A model generated the notes under the pieces. That model saw only the letters and a list, made by a program, of their open reading frames with translations, did no database searches and was not told the DNA's origin. The position numbers and the translations under genes are program-made. Below, piece by piece: positions 23,742-32,450 of a stretch of DNA of 64,000 nucleotides. Source of the stretch: Acidobacteriota bacterium (GTDB taxonomy: Bacteria > Acidobacteriota > Vicinamibacteria > Vicinamibacterales > UBA2999); assembly GCA_030697165.1 (NCBI GenBank), contig JAUYQQ010000004.1, positions 1-64,000 on the forward strand, given 5' to 3'. Numbering within the stretch: the first letter of the stretch is position 1; every line of letters starts with the position of its first letter.

Positions 23742-26700
23742 ATGCGCACCCCGCAGCGGAACGCCCTGACCCCCTTGGCCTGGGCCCTCGGTTCACTATT
23801 GGCGATTGCCGCCCTGGCCCCGGCCGTCGCGGAGGCGCAGACCGGTTACGTTCCGTACTTCGGGAAAAACCAGATCCGCTACGACAATTTCGATTGGCAC
23901 ACCTACCAGACCGAGCATTTCGAGATCTACTACTACCCCGAGATTGAGCCGCACCTCGAGCGCATTGCCGGCTATGCCGAAAGCGCCTACCAGCACGTCA
24001 GCTCCGAGTTGAAGCACGACCTGTCGATGAAGCTGCCGCTGATCCTGTTCTCGACCGCGAGCGAGTTCTGGCAGCAGAACGTGATTCCGGGCGCGGCCCA
24101 GGAAGGCGTCGGCGCCTTCGCCGAACCCGGCCGCTACCGCATGGTGATGCCGATCGACGAACCGCCCGATCTGCTCTACCGCCTGATCGTGCACGAGCTC
24201 ACCCACCAGTTCCAGTTCGACATCATCCCGACCGGCCTGATCCGCCGCAACATGCCGCTCTGGACCATGGAGGGCATGTCCGACTACATGACCGGCTACT
24301 GGCGGCCGCTCGACATGATGACCGTGCGCGACGCCGCGGTCTCGGACATCGTTCCGAAGATGAGCGAGATGCAGGACTACGGCGGCTTCAGCAACCCGCG
24401 CCTGATCTACAACCTGGGCCACGCCGCGTTCGAGTTCATCGAGTCGAAGTGGGGCAAGGAAGGCGTGCGCGCCTACGTGTTCGCGCTGCGCCGCTCGGTG
24501 ATCGGCGGCAGCGACGATGCCTACATGGAAGCGTTCCAGATTGGTCCCGATGAATGGGACCAGCAGTTCGACCGGTACTTGAAGGAGCGTTTCAAGCCGT
24601 TCCGCGACAAGGAGCGTCCGGCCGACTACGGCCGCGACCTGTCGCCGGATCCCCGCAAGGGCCCCTTCTCGAACATGCTGTCGATTGAACCATCGCCCTC
24701 GGGCGACCTGATTGCCGGCATCACCGGCAACAGCCGCGACCGCGAGTACGACATCGTCCTGATCTCGGCCAAGGACGGCTCGGTGGTGCGCAACCTCACC
24801 CGCGGCTTCGACCAGGGCATGGGCTTCGAGTACGTGGCCACGCCCGGCGGCCGCTGGAACTCGGTGCCGTGGCTGTCGTGGTCGCCGACCGGCGATCGCA
24901 TTGCCTACTTCGTCCGCACCGAGAAAGACCGTTCGCTGATCGTGCAGAACGTGGTGTCGCGGAAGATTGAGGTCCGGATCCAGCTGAACACGGTCGACGC
25001 GCCAGAGTCACCCGACTTCTCGCCCGACGGCAAGCTGGTTGCCTTCTCGGCGATGCGCGACAGCCAGGCGGACATCTTCACCGTCAACCTCGAGACCAAG
25101 GAGGTCGTCAACCTCACCAAGGACAGCTTCTCGAACTACGCGCCGACCTGGGCGCCCGACGGTAAGTCGCTGGTCTACCTGGTGCGCGTCAGCGGCAACG
25201 AGAAGATCTTCCGGATGGACGCCGATGGCGGCAACCCGACGCAGCTCACCTTCGGCACCCACGACGAGGGCGGCGCCCAGTTCCTCGATGCCAACACGCT
25301 GGTCTTCTCCTCGACCGCCGTCAACCCGGCCGAGCCGATCGATCCGGAGGTCGCCAAGAACGGGCAGATTTACAACCTCTGGACCCTCGACCTCAAGACC
25401 GCCGAGCTGAAACAGTTCACCGACGCGCTGTCGGGCAACCTGTCGCCGGTGGTGCTGCGCGACGGTGCCAACACCCGCCTTGCGTTTGTCACCTACTTCA
25501 AGGGCGAGTACGGGCTGCACACCCTCGACCGCCGCGACGAGCTGACCAAGGTCGCCAGTGCCGACTTCGGCTCGCCCGGCCCGATTGTCGACTTCCAGGC
25601 GCCGATCAGCCACCAGCTGGTCGCCGACAACAAGAAGAAGAAGGGCCGCTTCGAGAAGATGTTCCTCGAGGGCCGGCCGCCGGTGGCGCTGGGCGTGACG
25701 AGCGGCGGCGACGTGTTCGGCGGCACCCAGATCGTGTTCACCGACGTGCTCGGCGACCAGCAGTTCAACATGTTCATCTCGTCGGTATCGCAGTACCGCA
25801 CCATGCAGTTCTCGTGGATCAACATGGAGCGGCGGCTGCAGTGGGCGATGCAGGCCTACAACAGCACCCAGTTCTTCTACGGGCAGCTCGACAGCATCTT
25901 CTACGACCCGGCCTACAACGGCCTGATCGATCGCGACCTGGCCACCGCCACCCGCACCATGCAGGGCGGCACCATGTTCGGCATCTATCCGTTCAACCGC
26001 TACCGCCGGATCGAGGTGTTCGGCGGCTTCACCCGCTACCAGGAGCGCTACGAAGATCCGAACGTCGCGTTCGTGGCCGACCAGTATCAGCAGCAGCAGT
26101 TCGGGCAGTCGCTGTTCAACAACGGCAACATGGTGCCGGTCGGCGCCGCGTTCGTGCAGGAGACCACCATCTTCCGCGAGTTCGGACCGCTGTCGGGCAG
26201 CACCATGCGACTCGCCTACTCCGTGGCGCCGAAGATCGGCAACTCCCTGACCCGTCAGACGCTCGATCTCGATGCCCGCAAGTACTTCCGCATCGGGTCA
26301 ACCGGCCTGCTGGCGCTGCGCGGGCGCGGCTTCAACAGCTGGGGCAACAATCCCGACTTCACCTACTTCGGCGGCAACGCCGAGTTGCGCGGCTACGAGT
26401 ACCTGCAGTTCGTCGGCCAGAAGGCCTTCTTCACCAACGCCGAACTGCGCTTCCCGCTGATCGACGCCATGGCGACGCCCATCGGGGTGCTCGGCGGCGT
26501 CCGAGCGACGCTCTTTGCTGGCCTGGGCGGCGCCCATTTCGGTAACACGCCCTTCAACATCTTCACCAGCGGCGACAGCATCGAGCGGCCCATCCTCAAC
26601 TACGACCTCAGCGGCAATCCGATCTACGGCGCCCCGGTGCTCGTCTCGGGCCGACGGTTTGTGGATGCCCGCGCGTCCTACGGCATTGGGCTCTCGACCA

Positions 26701-26846
26701 TGGCCCTCGGCTTCCCGCTCCACTTCGACTGGTCGTGGAAGACGCTGATGAACCAGGGATGGGAAGACGTCGTCTTCGCCCAGTCGGGCGGCAGCGAGGC
26801 GTTCCGCAAGGTCAAGTTCGCGATGTGGATTGGTTACGATTGGTAG
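23742..26846 (+). CDS. Secreted metalloprotease-like/beta-propeller/outer-membrane barrel fusion protein
   Basis: AAGGAGAG just upstream sets the start at the ATG at 23742; the frame is open from 23559 but without a better site. The 1034-residue protein has a signal peptide (about 1-33, ending EAQ). A peptidase MA-like domain carries HELTH (151-155) and a downstream Glu in TMEGMSDY. TolB/PD40-type propeller repeats cover about 275-560 (LSWSPTGDRIAYFV, SPDFSPDGKLVAFSA, YAPTWAPDGKSLVY). The C terminus of about 400 residues is rich in aromatic strands, resembles the Omp85/surface-antigen barrel and ends in Tyr-Asp-Trp. It is probably outer-membrane. Substrate and function are unknown. Confidence 0.85.
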   Translation: MRTPQRNALTPLAWALGSLLAIAALAPAVAEAQTGYVPYFGKNQIRYDNFDWHTYQTEHFEIYYYPEIEPHLERIAGYAESAYQHVSSELKHDLSMKLPLILFSTASEFWQQNVIPGAAQEGVGAFAEPGRYRMVMPIDEPPDLLYRLIVHELTHQFQFDIIPTGLIRRNMPLWTMEGMSDYMTGYWRPLDMMTVRDAAVSDIVPKMSEMQDYGGFSNPRLIYNLGHAAFEFIESKWGKEGVRAYVFALRRSVIGGSDDAYMEAFQIGPDEWDQQFDRYLKERFKPFRDKERPADYGRDLSPDPRKGPFSNMLSIEPSPSGDLIAGITGNSRDREYDIVLISAKDGSVVRNLTRGFDQGMGFEYVATPGGRWNSVPWLSWSPTGDRIAYFVRTEKDRSLIVQNVVSRKIEVRIQLNTVDAPESPDFSPDGKLVAFSAMRDSQADIFTVNLETKEVVNLTKDSFSNYAPTWAPDGKSLVYLVRVSGNEKIFRMDADGGNPTQLTFGTHDEGGAQFLDANTLVFSSTAVNPAEPIDPEVAKNGQIYNLWTLDLKTAELKQFTDALSGNLSPVVLRDGANTRLAFVTYFKGEYGLHTLDRRDELTKVASADFGSPGPIVDFQAPISHQLVADNKKKKGRFEKMFLEGRPPVALGVTSGGDVFGGTQIVFTDVLGDQQFNMFISSVSQYRTMQFSWINMERRLQWAMQAYNSTQFFYGQLDSIFYDPAYNGLIDRDLATATRTMQGGTMFGIYPFNRYRRIEVFGGFTRYQERYEDPNVAFVADQYQQQQFGQSLFNNGNMVPVGAAFVQETTIFREFGPLSGSTMRLAYSVAPKIGNSLTRQTLDLDARKYFRIGSTGLLALRGRGFNSWGNNPDFTYFGGNAELRGYEYLQFVGQKAFFTNAELRFPLIDAMATPIGVLGGVRATLFAGLGGAHFGNTPFNIFTSGDSIERPILNYDLSGNPIYGAPVLVSGRRFVDARASYGIGLSTMALGFPLHFDWSWKTLMNQGWEDVVFAQSGGSEAFRKVKFAMWIGYDW

Positions 26847-26850
26847 GACA

Positions 26851-26909
26851 GGGATCAGGGATCAGGGATCAGGGATCAGGGATCAGGGATCAGGGACCGG
26901 GGACCGGGG
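26851..26909. repeat. Heptamer array: six GGGATCA units plus two GGGACCG
   Basis: The array starts four bases after the barrel gene's stop. An inverted counterpart of the same heptamer lies on the other side of the thioesterase gene at 27392-27432, so the transcript could fold back over that gene. Confidence 0.9.
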
Positions 26910-26917
26910 CTTGAGCG

Positions 26918-27388
26918 TCAGGCCCCGGTTTTCCTTTTCAGGCGGTCAGCTCTACGCACGGCCGCGTCGCGGCACAGCTGTTCATCTTCCGGTGTTTCAA
27001 TCGACAGGGGCGGCACTCTCGAGGGCTTGCCATTCTTGTCAAGCGCCACGAACGTCAGAAACGCCTTGCTCGTCAGCTTGCGTTCGCCGGTCTGAATCTC
27101 TTCCGAAAACACTTCGACCGCAACTTCCAGCGACGTGCTGAACACGCACGTCACACGCGATTTGAGGATGATCAGGTCGCCGACCTTGATCGGATGAATG
27201 AAATCGAGTGAATCAACGCCAGCAGTCAACGCCAGCATGTTGGTGTGACGATGGCAGGCGATGGCGCCGGTGATGTCAATCAGGTGCATCACCGTGCCGC
27301 CAAGAATGAATCCCAGCGGGTTCGAGTCGTTCGGTAGCACGACTTGTACGGTTTCAGAGGCAGAGTCCTGCCAACGTTTCACGTTCAC
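26918..27388 (-). CDS. Hotdog-fold acyl-CoA thioesterase
   Basis: From the GTG at 27388 (a TTG lies one codon upstream) the product has 156 residues. It resembles the YciA/BFIT-type acyl-CoA thioesterases: NPLGFILGGTVMHLIDITGA contains the Gly-Gly and Asp typical of the hotdog active site, and SLDFIHPIKVGDLIILKSRV follows. These enzymes hydrolyse fatty acyl-CoA to free acid and CoA in the cytoplasm. The gene is flanked by inverted heptamer arrays that directly abut its 5' end and lie close to its 3' end; no ordinary ribosome-binding site is visible apart from the G-rich array. Confidence 0.87.
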   Translation of the reverse strand: MNVKRWQDSASETVQVVLPNDSNPLGFILGGTVMHLIDITGAIACHRHTNMLALTAGVDSLDFIHPIKVGDLIILKSRVTCVFSTSLEVAVEVFSEEIQTGERKLTSKAFLTFVALDKNGKPSRVPPLSIETPEDEQLCRDAAVRRADRLKRKTGA

Positions 27389-27391
27389 CAA

Positions 27392-27432
27392 CCCCGATCC
27401 CCGATCCCTGATCCCTGATCCCTGATCCCTGA
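27392..27432. repeat. Heptamer array (TGATCCC/CGATCCC), inverted copy of 26851-26909
   Basis: About five to six 7-bp units lie between the thioesterase start and the stop codon of the aspartyl-protease-like gene. They are the reverse complement of the GGGATCA units on the far side of the thioesterase gene. Confidence 0.9.
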
Positions 27433-28947
27433 CTAGTTCGTCGCCTTGGTCATCCGTAGTTCGCTGCGATCGAGATCGAGCGACACGCGGTACGGGCTCA
27501 GGAACTTGTGGCCGACAATGCCGCCGACCTGGAAGCCCAGCAGCACGCTCGGCGCCTGCAGGTTCAACACCACCACCGCGAAATTATCGAAGGCGATGTC
27601 CTGGAACCTCAGGTTGAGGCCCGGCATCAGGAACGCGTCGCGGTCCCAGCCCGACGTGCCGTAGACGCGCAACGCAATCTTGCGGGGCAGGTCGTGGTCC
27701 AAGTCACCCGCGGTCGCGGTGCTGATCGAAATCACTTCACCGCCGGTATCGACCACGAAATACGTCGGGCGGGTCTGGTTGATCATGCCGCGCACCATCG
27801 ACAGACGGTGATGGCGCATGGGCATGGTGAACTCGGCCGGCTCCTCGGGCAAGTGGCGCCCCATGGTCAGCTTGCGCGTCGCGTAGTCGATAGTCATCGA
27901 CAGCCCGAGGCCGAGCGGCGAGAAGCTCTCGGTTTCGCGCTTGGGGATGCCGCGCAGCGCCGGCGCCTTGATCAAGGCCGGCACGTGATTCAGCTTCATG
28001 GTGCCGATCTCGAGCGAGTCGAGCCGGCCCAGTTGCAGGCCGCGCAAGCCGACTTCGCCGACCCCGGCGCTGAGCGTGTAAGTGATGGGGCGCACCGCAC
28101 CGCTCGACGCGGTCTGCCGCGAGATGGTGGTCATCTCCGAGCCGGTGTCGAGCACGAAGTCCTGCAGGCGGCCGCCGTTGACCTTGGCCTTGACGATGAC
28201 CTTGTCGTCGACGACGCGGAAGTCGACGGTGTGCAGGCCCGCGGCGGCTTCTTCGGTCATCGCGATCGGTTCGCGCTCGCCGAACGAGCGCAAGAAACGA
28301 ATCTGCGATCGCGACCACGAGGCCTTCTCGCTGCGATCCTTGTTGGGCAGGAGGTTGACGTAATTGCCGTACGCCACCGCGGCCTGTTCGTAGCGGCGCA
28401 TCCGCTCGAAGATCGAGCCGACCGTGTGGTGCATTTCTTCGTCGCGCGGCGACAGCTTGAGCGCGGCCTGCGCTGAGTTGAGCGCGTCAGCCAATTTGTT
28501 CTGGGAGGCCAGCGCGCGCGCCAGGCCGTGGTGCCCGCGCGACAGGCCGGGCTCGAGCGCCAGCGCGTCCTGAAACTCGGCGTGCGCCTCGTCGAACAGG
28601 CCGGCGGCCCAGAGCGCGTCGGCATGGACGGACCGGACTTCGGCGCTGCGGGGTTCCTGCGCCTTGAGCGTCTCGGCTTCTTTCTGGGCTTCCAGGAACT
28701 CGCCGAGCCGCAGGGCCGACTTGACGACGCCAATGCGGGCCTGGACGACCATCGACTTGGTGTCGGCCTTCAGCGCCTTTCTGAAGGCCTCGAGCGCCTC
28801 GCGATACCGGGACTCTTCGAACAGCAAGGTGCCCAGTTGCAACTGCAACGCGGCATCGTCGTCGCCAGCGACGCGCCCCTGAACACCTGAAACCAGCGCC
28901 GCGAGCAGGGCCGCAGCCACCAACGCCATGCGGGGTCGAAACGACAT
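27433..28947 (-). CDS. TPR protein with two retropepsin-like aspartyl protease motifs
   Basis: The ATG at 28947 has GAGAGG just upstream and gives 504 residues; a GTG at 28959 is possible. A signal peptide (about 1-25) is followed by TPR-like helical repeats (about 30-205), so the protein is probably periplasmic or envelope-located. Two aspartyl-protease-like halves follow, each with an active-site triplet: FVLDTGSE (Asp about 267) and FVVDTGGE (Asp about 400). Pepsin-like enzymes need two such motifs, which may be supplied here by one chain. The protein lacks other recognisable domains; its substrate is unknown. Confidence 0.82.
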   Translation of the reverse strand: MSFRPRMALVAAALLAALVSGVQGRVAGDDDAALQLQLGTLLFEESRYREALEAFRKALKADTKSMVVQARIGVVKSALRLGEFLEAQKEAETLKAQEPRSAEVRSVHADALWAAGLFDEAHAEFQDALALEPGLSRGHHGLARALASQNKLADALNSAQAALKLSPRDEEMHHTVGSIFERMRRYEQAAVAYGNYVNLLPNKDRSEKASWSRSQIRFLRSFGEREPIAMTEEAAAGLHTVDFRVVDDKVIVKAKVNGGRLQDFVLDTGSEMTTISRQTASSGAVRPITYTLSAGVGEVGLRGLQLGRLDSLEIGTMKLNHVPALIKAPALRGIPKRETESFSPLGLGLSMTIDYATRKLTMGRHLPEEPAEFTMPMRHHRLSMVRGMINQTRPTYFVVDTGGEVISISTATAGDLDHDLPRKIALRVYGTSGWDRDAFLMPGLNLRFQDIAFDNFAVVVLNLQAPSVLLGFQVGGIVGHKFLSPYRVSLDLDRSELRMTKATN

Positions 28948-29025
28948 AGGACCTCTCACCAGAAGTAAAGCGAACCTTACCCGGGGGGCGCAGTCCCGGG
29001 AGTCATGGGCCGATTCTACTCCAAT

Positions 29026-29036
29026 GGGTCCGACCC
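29026..29036. repeat. GGGTC-GACCC palindrome, common intergenic repeat type
   Basis: GGGTCCGACCC lies between the ferredoxin stop and the aspartyl-protease gene's start region. It is the core of a GGGGTC-N-GACCCC repeat that I have seen in many uncultured-bacterium genomes. Its function here is unknown. Confidence 0.4.
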
Positions 29037-29046
29037 CTGTCGCCCC

Positions 29047-29307
29047 CTATTTCTGGAAGTGCTTGGCGTTGATGTCGATGTAGTTCTTCCACTTCTCCGG
29101 CACCTCATCCAAGGCGAAGATCGCCTCGACCGGGCAGGCCGGGACACACGCGCCGCAGTCGATGCACTCGTCAGGATGAATGTAGAGCTGGGTGGCCGCC
29201 TCGAAGTCGCCTTCGTCCTTGCGCGGGTGGATGCAGTCAACCGGGCACACGTCGACGCACGCCGAGTCCTTGGTGCCGATGCAGGGTTCCGTGATGATGT
29301 AGGCCAT
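29047..29307 (-). CDS. 7Fe-type ferredoxin, [3Fe-4S]/[4Fe-4S]
   Basis: The 86-residue protein has two Cys clusters: C9, C17, C21 and C25 (pattern C-x7-C-x3-C-P) and C48, C51, C54 and C58 (DECIDCGACVPACP). The widened first cluster is typical of 7Fe or 8Fe ferredoxins such as FdxA. AAGGATCG precedes the ATG at good spacing. It is a soluble electron carrier. The IclR gene ends upstream on the same strand, separated by a repeat array; no redox partner enzyme is encoded beside it. Confidence 0.9.
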   Translation of the reverse strand: MAYIITEPCIGTKDSACVDVCPVDCIHPRKDEGDFEAATQLYIHPDECIDCGACVPACPVEAIFALDEVPEKWKNYIDINAKHFQK

Positions 29308-29323
29308 TTACGCGATCCTTGTC

Positions 29324-29390
29324 AGTTGAAAGTTCAAGAGTTGAAAGTTGGTAGTTGTAGTTGCAAGTTTCAGTTTCAGTTTCAGTTTCA
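29324..29390. repeat. Short tandem repeats, four GTTTCA units with inverted GTTGAAA units
   Basis: GTTTCA is repeated four times at 29367-29390, immediately before the IclR gene's stop codon on the far strand. GTTGAAA-type units stand at 29325 and around 29340, so the region can fold back on itself. It fills the gap between the ferredoxin start and the IclR stop. Confidence 0.75.
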
Positions 29391-29391
29391 G

Positions 29392-30153
29392 TTACGCGGT
29401 GCTCTCGAGGGCGCTGGCCGGAACGTGGCCGAGGCGCATCGAGATGCGGCGCGCCAGGTCCCAGGCGCCGCGGTGGTGTTCGGTCAGGATCGGGGCGTCG
29501 TCGGCGCCGTGGCCGAAGACCCCTACCCGGGCCACTTCATGGCCGGTGTAATCGCGGACCGGCGCGCAGGTGCAGAACAACCGCTGCAGGGCGTCTGGCT
29601 CCATGGGCGGCGGCCCCATGCGCACCACCGTGGCCTCAGGCCGGGCCAGCTCGCCGGCGGTGGCCAGACGCAGGCAGCTCAAGCGGCGCGTCGCCTGCTT
29701 GGGAGAGAAGTAGATCGCGCAGTGGCCGGGCATTTCCTTGCCGTAGACCGTGCGCATGGCCACTTCGTCCGGGCCGGTGCTCCAGACATAGGTCACTTCG
29801 CCGGTCGCCGGAATCGCGATGAAACCCCGGTACGGCGTCCGCAACACGTACTCACGCATGATCGGGTAGGCGTGCAGCCGCAGTTCCGACTGGCCCAGCG
29901 AGCGGAAGCTGAGGTCGAGCATCTTCAAGGTCAGGCCGTAGCGCTGCGACTCGTCGTCTTGACGCACGTAGCCGCGACGTTTCAGGACGCCGAGCAGGCG
30001 GTGGACCGTCGAGGCCGGTTGGCGCAGGGCGCGGGCGAGGTCCGACAGGGTCATGCCGCGCGGCACGCCGCTCAGCACTTCGCACACCTCGAGCGCCTTG
30101 TCGATGGACGTGACGGCGGAATTCGAATGAGGTGAGGGCTGAGGAGATTCCAC
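29392..30153 (-). CDS. IclR-family transcriptional regulator
   Basis: The 253-residue protein has a winged helix-turn-helix (about 14-75; SIDKALEVCEVLSG, then LARALRQPASTVHRLLGVLK). An IclR ligand-binding domain follows (about 90-245) with GHCAIYFSP and the Cys-containing FCTCAPVRDYTG segment. IclR proteins bind small organic acids and often control catabolic genes. It is divergent from the Ser/Thr kinase and may repress its own promoter, which has good consensus elements and a matching inverted repeat. The GTG start lacks a clear ribosome-binding site. Confidence 0.88.
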   Translation of the reverse strand: MESPQPSPHSNSAVTSIDKALEVCEVLSGVPRGMTLSDLARALRQPASTVHRLLGVLKRRGYVRQDDESQRYGLTLKMLDLSFRSLGQSELRLHAYPIMREYVLRTPYRGFIAIPATGEVTYVWSTGPDEVAMRTVYGKEMPGHCAIYFSPKQATRRLSCLRLATAGELARPEATVVRMGPPPMEPDALQRLFCTCAPVRDYTGHEVARVGVFGHGADDAPILTEHHRGAWDLARRISMRLGHVPASALESTA

Positions 30154-30158
30154 TATAC

Positions 30159-30171
30159 GGAACGACGTTTC
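30159..30171. promoter_or_regulatory. Imperfect palindrome, candidate IclR operator
   Basis: GGAACGACGTTTC is an imperfect 13-bp inverted repeat placed just downstream of the predicted iclR -10 box, where a bound regulator would block transcription. Resemblance to IclR-type sites and the position are the only evidence. Confidence 0.35.
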
Positions 30172-30180
30172 AGAATACTG

Positions 30181-30209
30181 ACTCTACCGTTAGGCCCCTT
30201 CCCTGTCAA
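30181..30209 (-). promoter_or_regulatory. Sigma70-type promoter for the IclR gene
   Basis: On the minus strand TTGACA (30209-30204) and TAGAGT (30186-30181) are separated by exactly 17 bases. This is the best -35/-10 match seen in the window, and it is correctly placed 28 bases before the iclR start. Confidence 0.6.
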
Positions 30210-30226
30210 GGCGTTACAGGAATAGG

Positions 30227-32383
30227 ATGAACGTCCGCATCGTGGCGAATTCACTAATTGGCCAGACTCTGGGGCACTACCGCATCGTCGACCAGCTGGG
30301 CGCTGGCGGGATGGGGGTCGTGTACCGCGCACAGGACCTCAAGCTCGGCCGCCAGGTGGCGCTCAAGGTGCTGCCGGCCGCCAGCAGCGACAACGACGAG
30401 GCGATCGAACGCTTCAAACGTGAAGCGCGCACGGCGTCGGCGCTGAACCACCCGAACATCTGCACGATCTACGGCTTCGACGAGCACGAGGGCCAGCTCT
30501 ATCTCGCGATGGAACTGCTCGACGGCGAACCACTCGATCGCAAGCTGTCGGGCAAGCCGCTCGACTTGCGGCTCCTGCTCGACATTGCCGCGCAAGTCGC
30601 CGACGCGCTCGACGCGGCCCATACCGAAGGCATCCTGCATCGCGACGTGAAGCCGGCGAACATCTTCATCACGCGGCGCGGCCCGGTGAAGGTGCTCGAC
30701 TTCGGTCTCGCCAAGCTGTCACCCGAGTACCGGCGCTCGGCCCGGCAGCTCGACACCAGGAACGAAACGCGGGTCCCCGAGCACTTCACGAGCGTGGCGG
30801 GCACCACGGTGGGCACCATCGCCTACATGTCGCCGGAGCAGGCGCGCGGCGACGAGGTCGATCCGCGCACTGACCTGTTCTCGTTCGGGGTGGTGCTGTA
30901 CGAGATGGCCACGGGCCGGCAAAGCTTTCCCGGCCAAACGACCGCCGTCGTGTTTGACGGGATCCTGAATCGCGAGCCGGCGGCGCCAAGCAGCCTGAAT
31001 CAGTCGGTGCCCGGCGAACTGGACCGCATTGTGTCGAAGGCGCTCGAGAAGGATCGCTCGATGCGCTACCAGACGGCCGCCGACATCGGCGCCGATCTGA
31101 AGCGGCTCAGGCGCGATTCCGGTTCGCGCCAGATCAACGTCGCCCTCATGTCCAGCAATCCCGATGCGCCGACGGTGGTGCTGCCCTCGGGCAGCACCGA
31201 GGTCGCCAAGGGATCGGGCGCGCCGCCGGCCATGCCACCGCCCGTCGCACCCGGCTCGCAGGGACCGGCGGTGCCGCCGGCAGTGTTGCAGTCGGGCGTC
31301 ACCAAGCCCTGGGCATTAGGCGTCGGCGCGGGCGTCGTGCTGGTTGCCGCCCTCGCCGCCGGATTGGGAGCGTACTTTGCCAGTCGAGGCGCCGCCCCGG
31401 CCGCGACCGACCCGGCGGAACAGACGGCGATGGCTTCCGAGCCGCCTCCTGAGGCGCCAGCGACGGCGACGAACGCGAGCACGGCGTCACCGATTCCTCC
31501 GCCTGCGGGTGCACCGGCTTCGACCACCAAGCCAGTACTGCCACCGAATACCGCGGTGGCCAAACCCGCCGGCAGCGCGCCGGCGACACCCCGCCCCGGG
31601 TCCAAGCCGGCTGCCCCGGCCGCCGCGCCCGCCGCCGTGTCGGGCGAGGCCGAGGCCACGCAGCGCCTCGAAGTTGCGCGCGCCAAGGTGGCGAACAACC
31701 TGAACGACCAGGCGTTGGTGGACCTGCGGCAGATTGTTGTGGACTACCCCGGCTCGCGCGCCGGCGCCGAGGCCTCGCTGCTCATGGCCGACCTTCACGA
31801 ACGCGCCGGCCGGACCGACGAGTCGATGGCGGCGTTGGTCGAATTCGAAAGCCGGTATGCCGGCGATCGACGGACCGCCGACAGCAAGCTCCGCCGGGCG
31901 ATGATGCTGGGCCGCGCGCGGCAGCCGCGCGCGCAGATCCAGTCGCGCGAACTGCTGGGCGAGGTGGCGCGCGAGTTTCCCGGAACGCCGCAAGCGGCAG
32001 CCGCGCTCAACACGAAGCTGAAGGTCGAGAACGACCGCAAGGACCTGCGCGAGCTCGACCCGGTAATGCAGATCGAAGTGCCGGCGGCCATGGTCACGCT
32101 GCGGACGATAATTGAACAGTTCCCCGACGCGCCGCAGTCGATGCCGGCGCGCAATCGGCTGGCCGCCATGCTGACCGGCATGAACCGGCACCAGGAGGCG
32201 GCGCAAGCGCTCGAAGAACTGGGTGCGCGCTACCCCGACAACCCGATGGACGTGTGGTTCCGGCTTGGCGAGATCTACGACCGCCGGTTAAACGATCAGG
32301 TGAAGGCCAAGGAGGCGTACGCGAAAGTCCCGCAGAGCTCCTCGCGCTATGCGGAGGCCCAGCGCCGGATGAACCGGCGCTAA
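30227..32383 (+). CDS. Membrane-anchored Ser/Thr protein kinase with C-terminal repeat domain
   Basis: The 718-residue protein has a Hanks-type kinase domain (about 10-300) with the glycine loop [10 protein letters not shown], Lys47, [10 protein letters not shown] (Asp140) and DFGLAKL. An Ala/Pro-rich region contains one membrane segment (about 360-385), and a second Pro/Ala linker leads to a helical C-terminal domain (about 470-718) resembling TPR repeats, presumably periplasmic. AGGAATAGG precedes the ATG. Such kinases are abundant in Acidobacteriota. The extracytoplasmic helical domain could sense or assemble envelope partners; targets are unknown. Confidence 0.9.
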   Translation: MNVRIVANSLIGQTLGHYRIVDQLGAGGMGVVYRAQDLKLGRQVALKVLPAASSDNDEAIERFKREARTASALNHPNICTIYGFDEHEGQLYLAMELLDGEPLDRKLSGKPLDLRLLLDIAAQVADALDAAHTEGILHRDVKPANIFITRRGPVKVLDFGLAKLSPEYRRSARQLDTRNETRVPEHFTSVAGTTVGTIAYMSPEQARGDEVDPRTDLFSFGVVLYEMATGRQSFPGQTTAVVFDGILNREPAAPSSLNQSVPGELDRIVSKALEKDRSMRYQTAADIGADLKRLRRDSGSRQINVALMSSNPDAPTVVLPSGSTEVAKGSGAPPAMPPPVAPGSQGPAVPPAVLQSGVTKPWALGVGAGVVLVAALAAGLGAYFASRGAAPAATDPAEQTAMASEPPPEAPATATNASTASPIPPPAGAPASTTKPVLPPNTAVAKPAGSAPATPRPGSKPAAPAAAPAAVSGEAEATQRLEVARAKVANNLNDQALVDLRQIVVDYPGSRAGAEASLLMADLHERAGRTDESMAALVEFESRYAGDRRTADSKLRRAMMLGRARQPRAQIQSRELLGEVAREFPGTPQAAAALNTKLKVENDRKDLRELDPVMQIEVPAAMVTLRTIIEQFPDAPQSMPARNRLAAMLTGMNRHQEAAQALEELGARYPDNPMDVWFRLGEIYDRRLNDQVKAKEAYAKVPQSSSRYAEAQRRMNRR

Positions 32384-32450
32384 GCCCGTTCAATCTCGAG
32401 CCACGCGGGCATTATACTTTCCGGGTGCTGAGGTGCGGCGCCGGGTCCTG

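Noticed and set aside
26851-26909. CRISPR-like array
   Set aside because: Units are contiguous 7-mers without spacers and no cas genes occur in the window.
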